This document shows, piece by piece, positions 49,587 to 58,479 of a stretch of 64,000 nt of DNA. Made by a program: the position numbers and the translations under genes. The notes below the pieces were generated by a model, which saw nothing but the letters and a program-made list of their open reading frames with translations, searched no databases and was not told the DNA's origin. The stretch is taken from the NCBI RefSeq assembly GCF_043678055.1, contig NZ_JBHEQA010000002.1:62001-126000 (forward strand), in the 5' to 3' direction. Position 1 is the stretch's first letter, and every line of letters starts with the position of its first letter. Source of the DNA: Spongiimicrobium salis (GTDB lineage Bacteria > Bacteroidota > Bacteroidia > Flavobacteriales > Flavobacteriaceae).

Positions 49587-51341
49587 ATGAACTACTCTAG
49601 TATCCCGTTGGCCCAAGCCGTTGTACACCATTGTAAGGTTAAGGGCATAAGGAATATAGTTATCTCCCCCGGTTCACGAAATGCGCCGCTGATTTTGGGA
49701 TTTTCGGAAGATTCTTTTTTCAAGTGTTTTAGTATTGTTGATGAACGCTGTGCCGGCTTTTTTGCTTTAGGCCTGGCACAACAACTTCAGAGCCCCGTAG
49801 CTCTGGTATGTACCTCGGGAAGTGCCCTTTTAAACTATTATCCAGCCGTTGCGGAAGCTTTTTATAGTGATATTCCCTTGCTGATACTTTCTGCAGATCG
49901 CCCCGGCTATAAAATTGATATTGGAGATGGGCAAACCATAAGACAAGATGGTGTCTTTGATCGTAATATAGCCCTTTCCGTGCATTTGAAACAAGATGTG
50001 TCACATGCAACGGAACGCATAAAAAGATATCAAAAAGAGCTCTTGGCGGATTTCTCCTTGGAGGAGCTGCAGAATGAAATACAAAATGAGAATGACAGTT
50101 TGTTGAATCAAGCATTCAACAAAGCTCTGGAAGATCGGGCTCCTGTTCATGTTAATATTCCTTTTGAAGAACCGTTGTACGATCAAATAGCTACCCCCTC
50201 TGTGGTACCCGTGGTTACTTTCCCAGAAGAAGTAGGGCAGGTGGAAATACCAGATTTGGAAGACTATGCCAATATCTGGAACACGGCAAGCAAAAAGCTT
50301 GTTCTTATTGGAGTCAATCATCCAAATACGGTAGAACAACAATTTTTAGATGAACTGGCCGAAGACCCGTCCGTTATTGTAATGACAGAGACAACATCAA
50401 ATTTACACCATCCCAATTTTTTTCCGAGTATTGATAGTATCATTGCCCCGTTGGAAAAATCTTCCGATAAAGAGGAACTATTTCAAAAACTACAACCAGA
50501 TGTTTTATTGACTTTTGGTGGATTATTGGTTTCTAAAAAGATAAAGGCTTTTTTACGATTGTATGCGCCCAAACATCATTGGCATATAGACACCAAGAAG
50601 GCATATGATACTTTTTTTTGTCTTTCCCATCATTTTAAAATAACCCCTAATAGCTTTTTCAATCGCTTTCTAAGTCTTTTACAAACGGTAGAGAGTAATT
50701 ATTTTACCTATTGGAACAGGGTGCGCGATGCCTACGAACTGGAGCGGGTAAAATATATTGCGGAAATTCCATTTTCAGATATGAAGGCGTTTCATAACAT
50801 CATTGCCAAAATACCAGAACAGTACCAACTACAATTGGCCAATAGCTCTACGGTGCGTTATGTGCAATTGTTTGATTTAAAGTCTTCCATACGTGTTTTT
50901 TGTAATCGGGGAACCAGCGGTATTGATGGGAGTACGTCAACAGCGATAGGCGCATCCCTTTATGATAAGGAACCCACACTATTGCTCACGGGCGATCTCA
51001 GTTTTTTTTACGATAGCAATGGACTTTGGAATAGCTATATAAGGTCAGATTTTAGGGTCATCTTGATCAATAACGGTGGTGGTGGTATTTTCAGGATACT
51101 TCCGGCAAATAAAAAAGCCGAAAATTTTGAAACTTACTTTGAAACCACACATCATCTGGACGCAGAACAATTATGCAAGATGTATAATTTGGAGTATATC
51201 AGTGTGAGGGAAGATGAAGAATTGACTAGGGTACAGTCCAATTTTTATGAAAAATCGGAACGTGCAAAACTCCTGGAAATTTTTACTCCAAGATTAGTCA
51301 ACAATAAAATTTTGCTTAATTACTTTGATTTTATATCTTAG
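49587..51341 (+). CDS. menD: 2-succinyl-5-enolpyruvyl-6-hydroxy-3-cyclohexene-1-carboxylate synthase
   Basis: The 584-residue thiamine diphosphate enzyme adds a succinic semialdehyde unit from 2-oxoglutarate to isochorismate. The start ATG at 49587 gives the standard opening NYSSIPLAQAVVHHC. Motifs: ISPGSRNAPLILGF, the pyrimidine-domain CTSGSALLNYYPAVAEAFY and ADRPG, the pyrophosphate-domain GTSGIDGSTSTAIGAS, and LTGDLSFFYDSNGLW with the metal-binding aspartate. Length is close to normal. It follows menF and has its own strong promoter. Confidence 0.97.
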   Translation: MNYSSIPLAQAVVHHCKVKGIRNIVISPGSRNAPLILGFSEDSFFKCFSIVDERCAGFFALGLAQQLQSPVALVCTSGSALLNYYPAVAEAFYSDIPLLILSADRPGYKIDIGDGQTIRQDGVFDRNIALSVHLKQDVSHATERIKRYQKELLADFSLEELQNEIQNENDSLLNQAFNKALEDRAPVHVNIPFEEPLYDQIATPSVVPVVTFPEEVGQVEIPDLEDYANIWNTASKKLVLIGVNHPNTVEQQFLDELAEDPSVIVMTETTSNLHHPNFFPSIDSIIAPLEKSSDKEELFQKLQPDVLLTFGGLLVSKKIKAFLRLYAPKHHWHIDTKKAYDTFFCLSHHFKITPNSFFNRFLSLLQTVESNYFTYWNRVRDAYELERVKYIAEIPFSDMKAFHNIIAKIPEQYQLQLANSSTVRYVQLFDLKSSIRVFCNRGTSGIDGSTSTAIGASLYDKEPTLLLTGDLSFFYDSNGLWNSYIRSDFRVILINNGGGGIFRILPANKKAENFETYFETTHHLDAEQLCKMYNLEYISVREDEELTRVQSNFYEKSERAKLLEIFTPRLVNNKILLNYFDFIS

Positions 51342-51382
51342 GGGGTGTAAAAAACTATAAATTAAAAAGAACACTTAAAATT

Positions 51383-51724
51383 ATGAGCAAAAGAGATGAA
51401 CTGATTGAAAAATATGCCTCTGATTTAAAAAATAAAATTGGGGAAACGCCAGACATGGACTTATTGACAAAAGTAACGATTGGTTGTGGCCCATCAATCT
51501 ACAACAGAGATGCTTCTACAGTTTCAGGTTCCGATGAAAAAGAATTGGAAACCGTAAAGAATAATTTCTTGATCAAAAAATTGGGTCTTAGCGATGGTCC
51601 AAAGTTGATGGAAGGGATTAATAGCGTTATTGCGAAGTATGGTTCGTCCGAGAGAAATAAATACAGAGCGGTTGTATATTATTTGCTTACCAAACATTTT
51701 GGAAAGGAATCCGTATATAACTAG
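51383..51724 (+). CDS. DUF2853-family protein
   Basis: The 113-residue soluble protein matches the DUF2853 family: RDELIEKYASDLKNK, VTIGCGPSIYNRDASTVSGSD, and the end RAVVYYLLTKHFGKESVY. Its function is unknown. In this family small helical proteins are widespread in Flavobacteriia and some proteobacteria. It has a strong terminator directly after the stop. The gene lies 41 bases after menD, and its own promoter is not clear, so it may be read from the menD transcript. Confidence 0.88.
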   Translation: MSKRDELIEKYASDLKNKIGETPDMDLLTKVTIGCGPSIYNRDASTVSGSDEKELETVKNNFLIKKLGLSDGPKLMEGINSVIAKYGSSERNKYRAVVYYLLTKHFGKESVYN

Positions 51725-51744
51725 AAAGAACAAATTAATAGCAT

Positions 51745-51777
51745 AAAAAAAGCCACTCAATATTGAGTGGCTTTTTT
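51745..51777 (+). terminator. Terminator after the DUF2853 gene
   Basis: AGCCACTCAATATTGAGTGGCT (in two halves, 51751-51761 and 51762-51772) is a perfect palindrome flanked by A and T runs. It ends the menD-DUF2853 transcript. Confidence 0.9.
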
Positions 51778-51802
51778 ATGTGATGTCCACTAAAAATAAA
51801 TG

Positions 51803-51810
51803 TATTTTTG
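51803..51810 (+). promoter_or_regulatory. -7 box placed 4 nt before the S1-domain gene
   Basis: TATTTTTG matches TAnnTTTG and ends four bases before the ATG at 51815, after a terminator. This points to a leaderless or near-leaderless transcript. The -33 region has only a T run. Confidence 0.5.
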
Positions 51811-51814
51811 CAGC

Positions 51815-52645
51815 ATGATAGCATTGGGAAAATACAATACGCTAGAAATACTTAGAAGTACTAGTGTAGGACTCTTTTTAGGCGATGGGGAGGGCCATGA
51901 CGTTTTATTGCCAAATAAGTACGTGCCCAGAACCTATGAGATTGGGGAAATGTTGGAAATTTTTTGTTACCTGGACTATGAAGAAAGACCTATAGCCACG
52001 ACGCTAAAACCGCATATACTAAGAAATAGCTATGCCTTGCTCAGAGTTGTTGATGTTAATGAGATAGGGGCATTCATGGATTGGGGGTTGGAAAAACACC
52101 TCCTGGTGCCCTTTAGGGAGCAACGATCTAAAATGCAGGAAGGCCAATCCTATGTGGTCTATTGTTATTTGGATGAAGAAACATTTCGTTTAGTAGCATC
52201 CAATAAGCTCGATAAGTTTTTGGATAAAGAAGCGGTGTCCCTTAAAGAAAGGGATGAGGTTGATCTTATCGTTACCAGGAAGACCGATTTAGGATGGGAG
52301 GTCATTATTAACAATAGTCATAAAGGCTTGGTTTTTAAGAGTGAAGTTTTTAGAACTCTTGCTATTGGAGATAAATTAAAAGGTTATGTCAAAAATATTC
52401 GGGAAGATCAAAAAATTGATGTTTCCCTAGAACCTATCGGAACAAAAAAATTAGAACCGATGGCCCAAAAGATTTACGAAGAATTGCAAAAAGAAAATGG
52501 GTTTTTATCATTACATGACAAATCGGACCCAGAATTGATCAAGGAGCGCCTCCAAATGAGTAAAAAGAACTTTAAAAAAGGAGTGGGTACCTTATATAAG
52601 GCTAGAAAAATTGTTATTGAACCCAATGGAATACGTTTGATTTAA
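51815..52645 (+). CDS. S1-domain RNA-binding protein (CvfB-like)
   Basis: The ATG at 51815 lies four bases after a -7 box; an in-frame ATG at 51800 would precede the box and is less likely. The 276-residue cytoplasmic protein has three S1-like OB domains in the CvfB order: LEILRSTSVGLFLGDGEGHDVLLP, then LRVVDVNEIGAFMDWGLEKHLLVP, then GLVFKSEVFRTLAIGDKLKGYVKNIREDQ given here in parts, and a final winged-helix-like segment (SDPELIKERLQMSKKNFKKGVG). CvfB-type proteins bind RNA and affect gene expression. The target is unknown. Confidence 0.85.
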   Translation: MIALGKYNTLEILRSTSVGLFLGDGEGHDVLLPNKYVPRTYEIGEMLEIFCYLDYEERPIATTLKPHILRNSYALLRVVDVNEIGAFMDWGLEKHLLVPFREQRSKMQEGQSYVVYCYLDEETFRLVASNKLDKFLDKEAVSLKERDEVDLIVTRKTDLGWEVIINNSHKGLVFKSEVFRTLAIGDKLKGYVKNIREDQKIDVSLEPIGTKKLEPMAQKIYEELQKENGFLSLHDKSDPELIKERLQMSKKNFKKGVGTLYKARKIVIEPNGIRLI

Positions 52646-52837
52646 GAAGACGTCAAGAAAAATATGAGTTATAACAAATTGATTTTTAATGTAATACAAT
52701 AATTTTGAAAGTGTTGTGTTTTAGTTTAAAACAGATCATACGTTATTTTTTTGACATATGTTGTTAATTTTTCATAAAGTTATTTTTTTTTATTTACATT
52801 TACAGCTAAAGCACCCCTAACAACATCATTTTAAGAT

Positions 52838-53443
52838 ATGCCATTTATAGAAGAAAGCGATTTGCTGGAATTACACAAAGATGTGGACAAAGCACAGATT
52901 ATCAATGAGCGACTTTTAGACCAAATAAAATACAAAAACAAGGAATTGAAAAAGCATAAAATTCAACGCAATATATTTGCAGCTTTTTCAACCTTATTTC
53001 TTATCGGAGCCATCGTAGTAGTGGCATTTGCAGCAGGATTTACCAGTAATAATTCCAATCAATTCGATGAAACCGCATTTCAACTGGCCTCAAAGGATTC
53101 TTTGGATGCGATTTACAAACGTATGGGGAACTTAAAACTTAAAAATGAAGAATTGAGTTTGGTCAACGAATTTTATTTGGCAAAGAAATTCCTGAATAAG
53201 GAAACCGTATATTCAGTGCAGGTGAAGTCTTTTATTGAAAACAATGTAACCTTAGCCTCAGAGGCCCTGACAAATACAATGTTCGTAAAGACCAACCCTT
53301 TTTATTCCTATTCTTTAGGAAATTTTGAAACCTTGGAAGAAGCACAGTCTTTTAGAAAACAATTGGTTGCCATGGGCTTCGATGATTCTTTTGTGGCTTC
53401 CTACAAGGATGGAAAACGAATCAAAATAGAAGCATCACATTAA
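52838..53443 (+). CDS. Membrane protein with coiled coil and SPOR-like C-terminus
   Basis: The 201-residue protein has a cytoplasmic N-terminal helix (about 1-45, rich in Lys and Glu), one membrane helix at about 48-70 (NIFAAFSTLFLIGAIVVVAF), then a coiled-coil part and a C-terminal domain (about 125-200) with the strand pattern YSVQVKSFIENN, YSYSLGNFETLEEAQSFRKQ and DSFVASYKDGKRIKIE. The latter resembles a SPOR domain, which in general binds denuded peptidoglycan glycan strands. The topology places it in the periplasm. The menA TTG start begins directly at its stop. Confidence 0.75.
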   Translation: MPFIEESDLLELHKDVDKAQIINERLLDQIKYKNKELKKHKIQRNIFAAFSTLFLIGAIVVVAFAAGFTSNNSNQFDETAFQLASKDSLDAIYKRMGNLKLKNEELSLVNEFYLAKKFLNKETVYSVQVKSFIENNVTLASEALTNTMFVKTNPFYSYSLGNFETLEEAQSFRKQLVAMGFDDSFVASYKDGKRIKIEASH

Positions 53444-54352
53444 TTGGAGACTTTTAAAGCGTGGATAAACGCAGCTAGATTACGTACCTTACCTCTTTCT
53501 ATCTCAGGAATTTTAGTGGGATCGGCCTTAGCCAATTTCAATGGATATTCCAGTGTCGCCATTTTGATTCTGGCCCTATGCACTACTATTGGTTTTCAGA
53601 TTACGTCCAATTTTGCAAATGACTATGGAGATGGTGTTAAAGGCACGGACAATGAAGATAGGATTGGACCTAAAAGAGCCTATCAAAGTGGATTGTTGTC
53701 TGGGAAAGCCTTGAAAAAAGGAATTTACATTTCTATTGGTATTACGATGTTGCTGGTTATTGTCCTGGTATACATCGCTTTTGGGGTTGAAAACTTTTGG
53801 TACGTATTAATTTTTCTGGCCTTGGGCCTTTTAAGTATTTGGGCCGCAATTCGGTATACCGTTGGTTCTTCGGCTTACGGTTACAGGGGCTATGGCGATA
53901 TTTTTGTTTTTGCCTTTTTTGGAATTTTAGCAGTTTTGGGAACGCAGTTTTTGTATATGAAAACCTTGATGCCAATCTCAATTTTGCCGGCTATTGCCAT
54001 CGGCGCCCTTAGCACCGGAGTACTGAATTTAAATAATTTGAGGGACTGGCAGTCCGACACAAAATCAAATAAGAATACCTTGATCGTAAAAATGGGGTTT
54101 CGTAAAGGAAAGCAATATCATTATCTATTATTGATTACCGCTTTCGTATGTACATTGACCTTTATGGTCTATACATTTACAGATTGGATACACTTTATTG
54201 GCCTTCTGGCGTTTGTGCCTATTTTCGTTCATTTTCTTCGTGTTTTTAGAGTAGATAGTCCTTCTTTATTGGACCCGGAGTTAAAGAAACTAGCGCTTAG
54301 CACGTTTTTATTGGCAATATTGTTTTACTTTAGTTATAATAATTTTTTGTAA
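53444..54352 (+). CDS. menA: 1,4-dihydroxy-2-naphthoate polyprenyltransferase
   Basis: The 302-residue UbiA-type membrane enzyme attaches the polyprenyl tail to dihydroxynaphthoate, giving demethylmenaquinone. The start is a TTG directly after the stop of the preceding gene (TAATTG). The two aspartate-rich motifs are present: NDYGDGVKGTDNEDRIGP near the first cytoplasmic loop and NNLRDWQSD in the second. The opening INAARLRTLPLSISGILVGS is typical of MenA. Eight to nine membrane helices can be seen. It is followed after 32 bases by a LytTR response regulator gene. Confidence 0.94.
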   Translation: METFKAWINAARLRTLPLSISGILVGSALANFNGYSSVAILILALCTTIGFQITSNFANDYGDGVKGTDNEDRIGPKRAYQSGLLSGKALKKGIYISIGITMLLVIVLVYIAFGVENFWYVLIFLALGLLSIWAAIRYTVGSSAYGYRGYGDIFVFAFFGILAVLGTQFLYMKTLMPISILPAIAIGALSTGVLNLNNLRDWQSDTKSNKNTLIVKMGFRKGKQYHYLLLITAFVCTLTFMVYTFTDWIHFIGLLAFVPIFVHFLRVFRVDSPSLLDPELKKLALSTFLLAILFYFSYNNFL

Positions 54353-54384
54353 TTTTGAAATTAACCATCTAAAACCTACCGACT

Positions 54385-55140
54385 TTGGAGCAGCCTATTA
54401 AAATCCTTATTGTTGAAGACAATGTTATTATTGCAGATGATATGCAATCGATGTTGGAAGAGATTGGATATGAAATCGTAGATAATGTAATCGTTTATGA
54501 ACAAGCTGAGGAAGTTCTAAAAACGAAACATGTTGATTTAGTTCTTATCGATATCATCTTGGCATCGGACAAGACAGGAATAGACTTAGGGAAACACATC
54601 AGAAAAAACTACAATATTCCTTTTATTTTCGTTACCTCCAATTCCGATAGGGCTACGGTTGAAAATGCTAAAATGGTGAAACCCAATGGGTATTTGGTAA
54701 AACCATTTGAGCAACAAGATTTGTATACCTCTATAGAAATTGCACTATCCAATTTTAATTATGCTGAAAAATCAGGGGTCACGCATAGTGATGAAGGACA
54801 GGAAGATAAATTAATGTCCAATTCTGTATTGAAAGATTCCATCTTCGTAAAAAAACAGCATTTGTATTATAGGATTCAATTTGGGGATATCCAATTTATC
54901 AAGGCAGATAATGTATATCTGGAGGTAAATACGATCGATAAGAAATTTTTGGTGCGATCTCCTTTAAAGGATTATCTGGAAAAACTTCCGCAAGACAAAT
55001 TTTATAGGGCGCACAAATCCTATATCGTAAATGTAGATCATATTGACGCCATAAATTCTAAGGATATCATGATCAACAATACCTTGATTCCGATATCCAA
55101 AGATTTCAAAGAGTTTATTATTTCTGCAATGAACTCCTAA
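54385..55140 (+). CDS. LytTR-family response regulator
   Basis: The 251-residue regulator starts at a TTG. The receiver is intact: acidic residues E11-D12, phosphoacceptor D56 in VDLVLIDI, threonine 84, and lysine 106 in GYLVKPFE. The C-terminal domain (about 155-250) is LytTR: YRIQFGDIQFIKADNVYLEV, KDYLEKLPQDKFYRAHKSYI, VNVDHIDAINSKDIMINN. It is probably the partner of the HisKA_2 kinase encoded at 55810, though 669 bases and a terminator lie between. It contrasts with the LytTR protein at 18843, whose receiver is degenerate. Confidence 0.92.
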   Translation: MEQPIKILIVEDNVIIADDMQSMLEEIGYEIVDNVIVYEQAEEVLKTKHVDLVLIDIILASDKTGIDLGKHIRKNYNIPFIFVTSNSDRATVENAKMVKPNGYLVKPFEQQDLYTSIEIALSNFNYAEKSGVTHSDEGQEDKLMSNSVLKDSIFVKKQHLYYRIQFGDIQFIKADNVYLEVNTIDKKFLVRSPLKDYLEKLPQDKFYRAHKSYIVNVDHIDAINSKDIMINNTLIPISKDFKEFIISAMNS

Positions 55141-55809
55141 AAAAACAATTAGAAAAAACTACAAGACATTTCTTCATTTATTACCAAGGGAATCTTATAA
55201 ACAGATATTTACACCTGGTTTATAGGATGTACTGTGTTTTGATGCGACCCATTTCTCGTAAACAAACCTTCCTTTGATTGCGGTGTTTTTCGAGATTTGT
55301 ATGAATTTTATAGTTAAAAAAGGGCCTTTGAAAACCCAAAAAAAACGATGAAATACATCATTGAAGAAATGAGCCTCTTTTCACAACATATTTCGGATGT
55401 TACACAACAATATCCTAGACCATTGGATTCAACATGATATATTTGAAGTGTAAAAGCTAAGACCCAAATCTTATCATTTTCATATAGTGTTCATTAAAAA
55501 GGCTGTGCGTAACCATGCACAGCCTTTTTGATTTTAAAGATCAAAATGGCAATACTAAATTCCTACTGTGAAGGGCACAATGAGAAGGAAAAGCAGTATT
55601 TTAGTACGCACTTACTGTAAACAACAAATCAAATGATGAACACCAAAAATGAAATTATGACGGCAACTGCTCTAGCACCTAGGAATACATCAAGGAATGG
55701 AAATTTCATCCCTGGAAGAATTGTATAATGTAATCGAAATTGTAAATGACATCATACTACATTATTCAATAAACCAGTGATTCGATTTTTTTTACCTCGT
55801 TATACTATC
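55141..55809. other. 669-bp intergenic region with terminator and possible small RNA
   Basis: No normal gene is seen. A perfect -7 box TATATTTG is at 55438-55445, and a strong hairpin terminator ends at 55530; these could make an RNA of about 80 nt. Short open frames are present (about 29 residues from 55348, 31 residues near 55634, and 27 residues ending close to the kinase start at 55780), but none has a recognisable product. Confidence 0.4.
55496..55530 (+). terminator. Terminator in the regulator-kinase gap
   Basis: GGCTGTGC (55501-55508) pairs with GCACAGCC (55517-55524), extended by two pairs to a loop AACC, with A and T runs on both sides. It lies 356 bases after the LytTR gene, so something between is probably transcribed. 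Confidence 0.85.
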
Positions 55810-57774
55810 ATGAAAAAACAACCTACGAAACCGATTCTTTTTTTTCTCTTGTTTGTATCCTTGACGGTTGGCATAACAGCTCAGACGACCCCAGAGGAAG
55901 ATACAAAACTAAAGAAGTTCCAAAATATTGACAAAGCCGAAGAAAAGTTTACCTATTTTTTCGAAACCGATAACCGCTATGACGATAATTCGGGATACGA
56001 TTGGTTGGAAACTGTCAATGTCTACATAAGTAGTTCCCGAAAGATAAAGGATAGTTTGGGAATTCGGAATTACGATTTGATGCGCTCCCAGATATATTAC
56101 GACCTGGAAGAATTTGATAGAAGTCTTGCTATTGCCAATGAACTTTATAAGGAAAAGGACAAGTTGGATTCCCTAAAGAAGATTACGCTCTTTAACATAA
56201 TGGATCGCAACTATGGGGAAATAAAAATCTATGATAAACAGATTGAGATACGGGAAGAGAAACAGCAATCTGGCTTAACGGACGATGTTGTTTTGTATGA
56301 TATCTATTCCAATTTAGGGCTTCATAGGGAAGCTATGAAGAATTATATCAATGCGGAAAAGAAAAATATCACGGAGAAAGATATGTTTGCCCAAGCCAAG
56401 TATCGCAATGATATTGGAAATTACTTGAGACTGGATAAATCTACTGCTGTGGCCCTGGATCATTATGTTGAAGCAAGAGGGTTTCTAGAGATTTATATGG
56501 GCGATGTTACTTCGGATAAAACGGAAAGTGATGTGGTTAAAAGTAAATTGTTGAGCGGGGCCATTTCCGGAAACTTTGGGAAATGCTATGTTCAATTGAA
56601 CCAATATGAAGAGGCCATCCCATATTTTGAAGAGGCTATAGATATTATCCGTAAAAACAATAAGAATACCAATTCCAAAGACCTCATCGAAAGTACCTTG
56701 GGATTGGCGGAATGCTACCTTCAAATCGATAATCTAAAGAAAGCCAAAATGTATTTGGATCAGCCTTTCAGTTTGGGGAAAGTAGCCCAAAGAATGCAAT
56801 ACAATACCCTCTTATCTATTTATTATGATAAGATTGCAGATTTTAGAAATGCGACTTTTTACCTGAAAAAGAACGCTAGAATCCAAGATTCCTTAAATGA
56901 TAGTGATTTTAGAACCAAGCAACAACGTTTGGATGTCGTTTTGGTGCAATACGATTTAGAGAATACCAAGAAAAGAATTGGAGAGCAACAACTGGAAATA
57001 GAAAAGTCCAAGAATGAACTTGTTGAAAACGAGGAAAGGATCAACTTGGTATTTATTTCATTGATATTTACCTTGCTAGGCTTTGCAGGTCTTGTATATG
57101 CATATTTAAAAAGTATTAAAAATCAGCGTCTCATTGCGGAGCAAAAGCACTTTATAGAAGCTTCTCTGGTAGAGAAGGATTCTTTATTGAAAGAGATTCA
57201 CCATAGGGTAAAGAACAACTTGCAAATGGTTTCCAGTTTGCTGAGTTTGCAAACGAAAAACACGCGTAGTAAAGCAGCTATTCAGGCATTGGAAGAAGGA
57301 AAGAGTAGGGTAAAGGCCATGGCATTGATCCACCAAAAACTCTATCAACACGATGACCTGTCCGTGATTGAAATGCAAGGATATATAGAAAGTCTCATCA
57401 ATAGTGTACAATCTGTTTTCAAAAAAGGAGGGCATAATATTAATATTACCATCGATGCCGAAGATGTGGAGTTGGACATTGATCGCGCTATTCCATTTGG
57501 ACTTATCTTAAATGAATTGGTTTCCAATTCCTTTAAATATGCTTTCCCTGAAGACGACACCAATGGAAAGATCTATGTGCACCTTCGTAAAAATAAAGAA
57601 GTGGGGTATTTTGAATACACAGATAATGGTATCGGATTGCCTGAGGATACAGATGAGCGTACAGAATCATCTATGGGAATACGTCTGATGAATCGCTTGG
57701 TAAATCAACTACAGTCTACCTTAAATGTAGATAAAACCACCGAAGGAGTACGTTTTTGGTTCAATTTTAAATAA
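55810..57774 (+). CDS. TPR sensor histidine kinase (HisKA_2 type)
   Basis: I choose the ATG at 55810, which puts a signal peptide (MKKQPTKPILFFLLFVSLTV, ending TAQ) at the start; a GTG at 55777 would add 11 residues. The 654-residue protein has TPR-like repeats in the periplasmic part (IYSNLGLHREAMKNYINAEK; KCYVQLNQYEEAIPYFEEAI), one membrane helix at about 412-434, a HisKA_2 dimer helix with H464-H465 in EIHHRVKNNLQMVSSLLSLQ, and an HATPase domain (LILNELVSNSFKYAFP, YTDNGIGLPED). Its likely partner is the LytTR regulator at 54385. Kinases of this subtype often lack strict sensor knowledge; the signal is unknown. Confidence 0.92.
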   Translation: MKKQPTKPILFFLLFVSLTVGITAQTTPEEDTKLKKFQNIDKAEEKFTYFFETDNRYDDNSGYDWLETVNVYISSSRKIKDSLGIRNYDLMRSQIYYDLEEFDRSLAIANELYKEKDKLDSLKKITLFNIMDRNYGEIKIYDKQIEIREEKQQSGLTDDVVLYDIYSNLGLHREAMKNYINAEKKNITEKDMFAQAKYRNDIGNYLRLDKSTAVALDHYVEARGFLEIYMGDVTSDKTESDVVKSKLLSGAISGNFGKCYVQLNQYEEAIPYFEEAIDIIRKNNKNTNSKDLIESTLGLAECYLQIDNLKKAKMYLDQPFSLGKVAQRMQYNTLLSIYYDKIADFRNATFYLKKNARIQDSLNDSDFRTKQQRLDVVLVQYDLENTKKRIGEQQLEIEKSKNELVENEERINLVFISLIFTLLGFAGLVYAYLKSIKNQRLIAEQKHFIEASLVEKDSLLKEIHHRVKNNLQMVSSLLSLQTKNTRSKAAIQALEEGKSRVKAMALIHQKLYQHDDLSVIEMQGYIESLINSVQSVFKKGGHNINITIDAEDVELDIDRAIPFGLILNELVSNSFKYAFPEDDTNGKIYVHLRKNKEVGYFEYTDNGIGLPEDTDERTESSMGIRLMNRLVNQLQSTLNVDKTTEGVRFWFNFK

Positions 57775-57798
57775 ATTCGTATTCCAAAAACACCTGTT

Positions 57799-58479
57799 AT
57801 GAAAATTACCTTCTTAGGGCATGCGTCCCTAAAAATAGAGACTGCGTCTAAAACAATCATTGTAGATCCTTTTATTAGTGGAAACGAAAGGGCTAAGGAT
57901 AAAATAAATTTAGCAACATTGCAAGCAGATTATATCTTGGTTACCCATGCGCATCAGGATCATACCTTGGATGTGGAAGCCATTGCAAAACAATCCAACG
58001 CAACCATTGTAAGTAATTTTGAAATTTCAAATCATTATCAGGCGAAAGGATTTCAAGTACATCCCATGGCTCATGGAGGGCAATGGAATTTTGATTTTGG
58101 AAGGGTGAAGTATGTGAATGCCATCCATACCTCCTCTTTTCCCGATGGTACTTATGGTGGTCAACCTGGAGGATTTGTACTCTCTATAGCAGGTAAAAAT
58201 ATCTATATTGCCGGAGATACCGCCCTTAGTATGGATATGAAGTTGATTCCTATGAGGACGGCATTGGATTTGGCAATTTTGCCTATAGGGGACAATTTTA
58301 CCATGGGGGTGGAAGATGCTGTATTAGCCTCCGATTTTGTGGAGTGCAATACCATTATGGGCTATCACTTTGATACTTTTGGATATATAGAAATTGATCA
58401 TGAGGAAGCAAAACAAAAGTTTAAGGAAGCGGGGAAAACGCTACATTTGCTGGACATAGGAGCAACATTGTCTGTTTAA
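57799..58479 (+). CDS. UPF0173-type metal-dependent hydrolase, MBL fold
   Basis: The 226-residue cytoplasmic protein has the metallo-beta-lactamase fold with metal motif VTHAHQDHTLD and later histidines in HPMAHGGQWNF, GDTALSMD and MGYHFDTFG. It belongs to the UPF0173 group of metal-dependent hydrolases, whose substrate is not established. It starts 24 bases after the kinase stop. In this window it sits among menaquinone genes; whether it acts in that pathway is unknown. Confidence 0.9.
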   Translation: MKITFLGHASLKIETASKTIIVDPFISGNERAKDKINLATLQADYILVTHAHQDHTLDVEAIAKQSNATIVSNFEISNHYQAKGFQVHPMAHGGQWNFDFGRVKYVNAIHTSSFPDGTYGGQPGGFVLSIAGKNIYIAGDTALSMDMKLIPMRTALDLAILPIGDNFTMGVEDAVLASDFVECNTIMGYHFDTFGYIEIDHEEAKQKFKEAGKTLHLLDIGATLSV

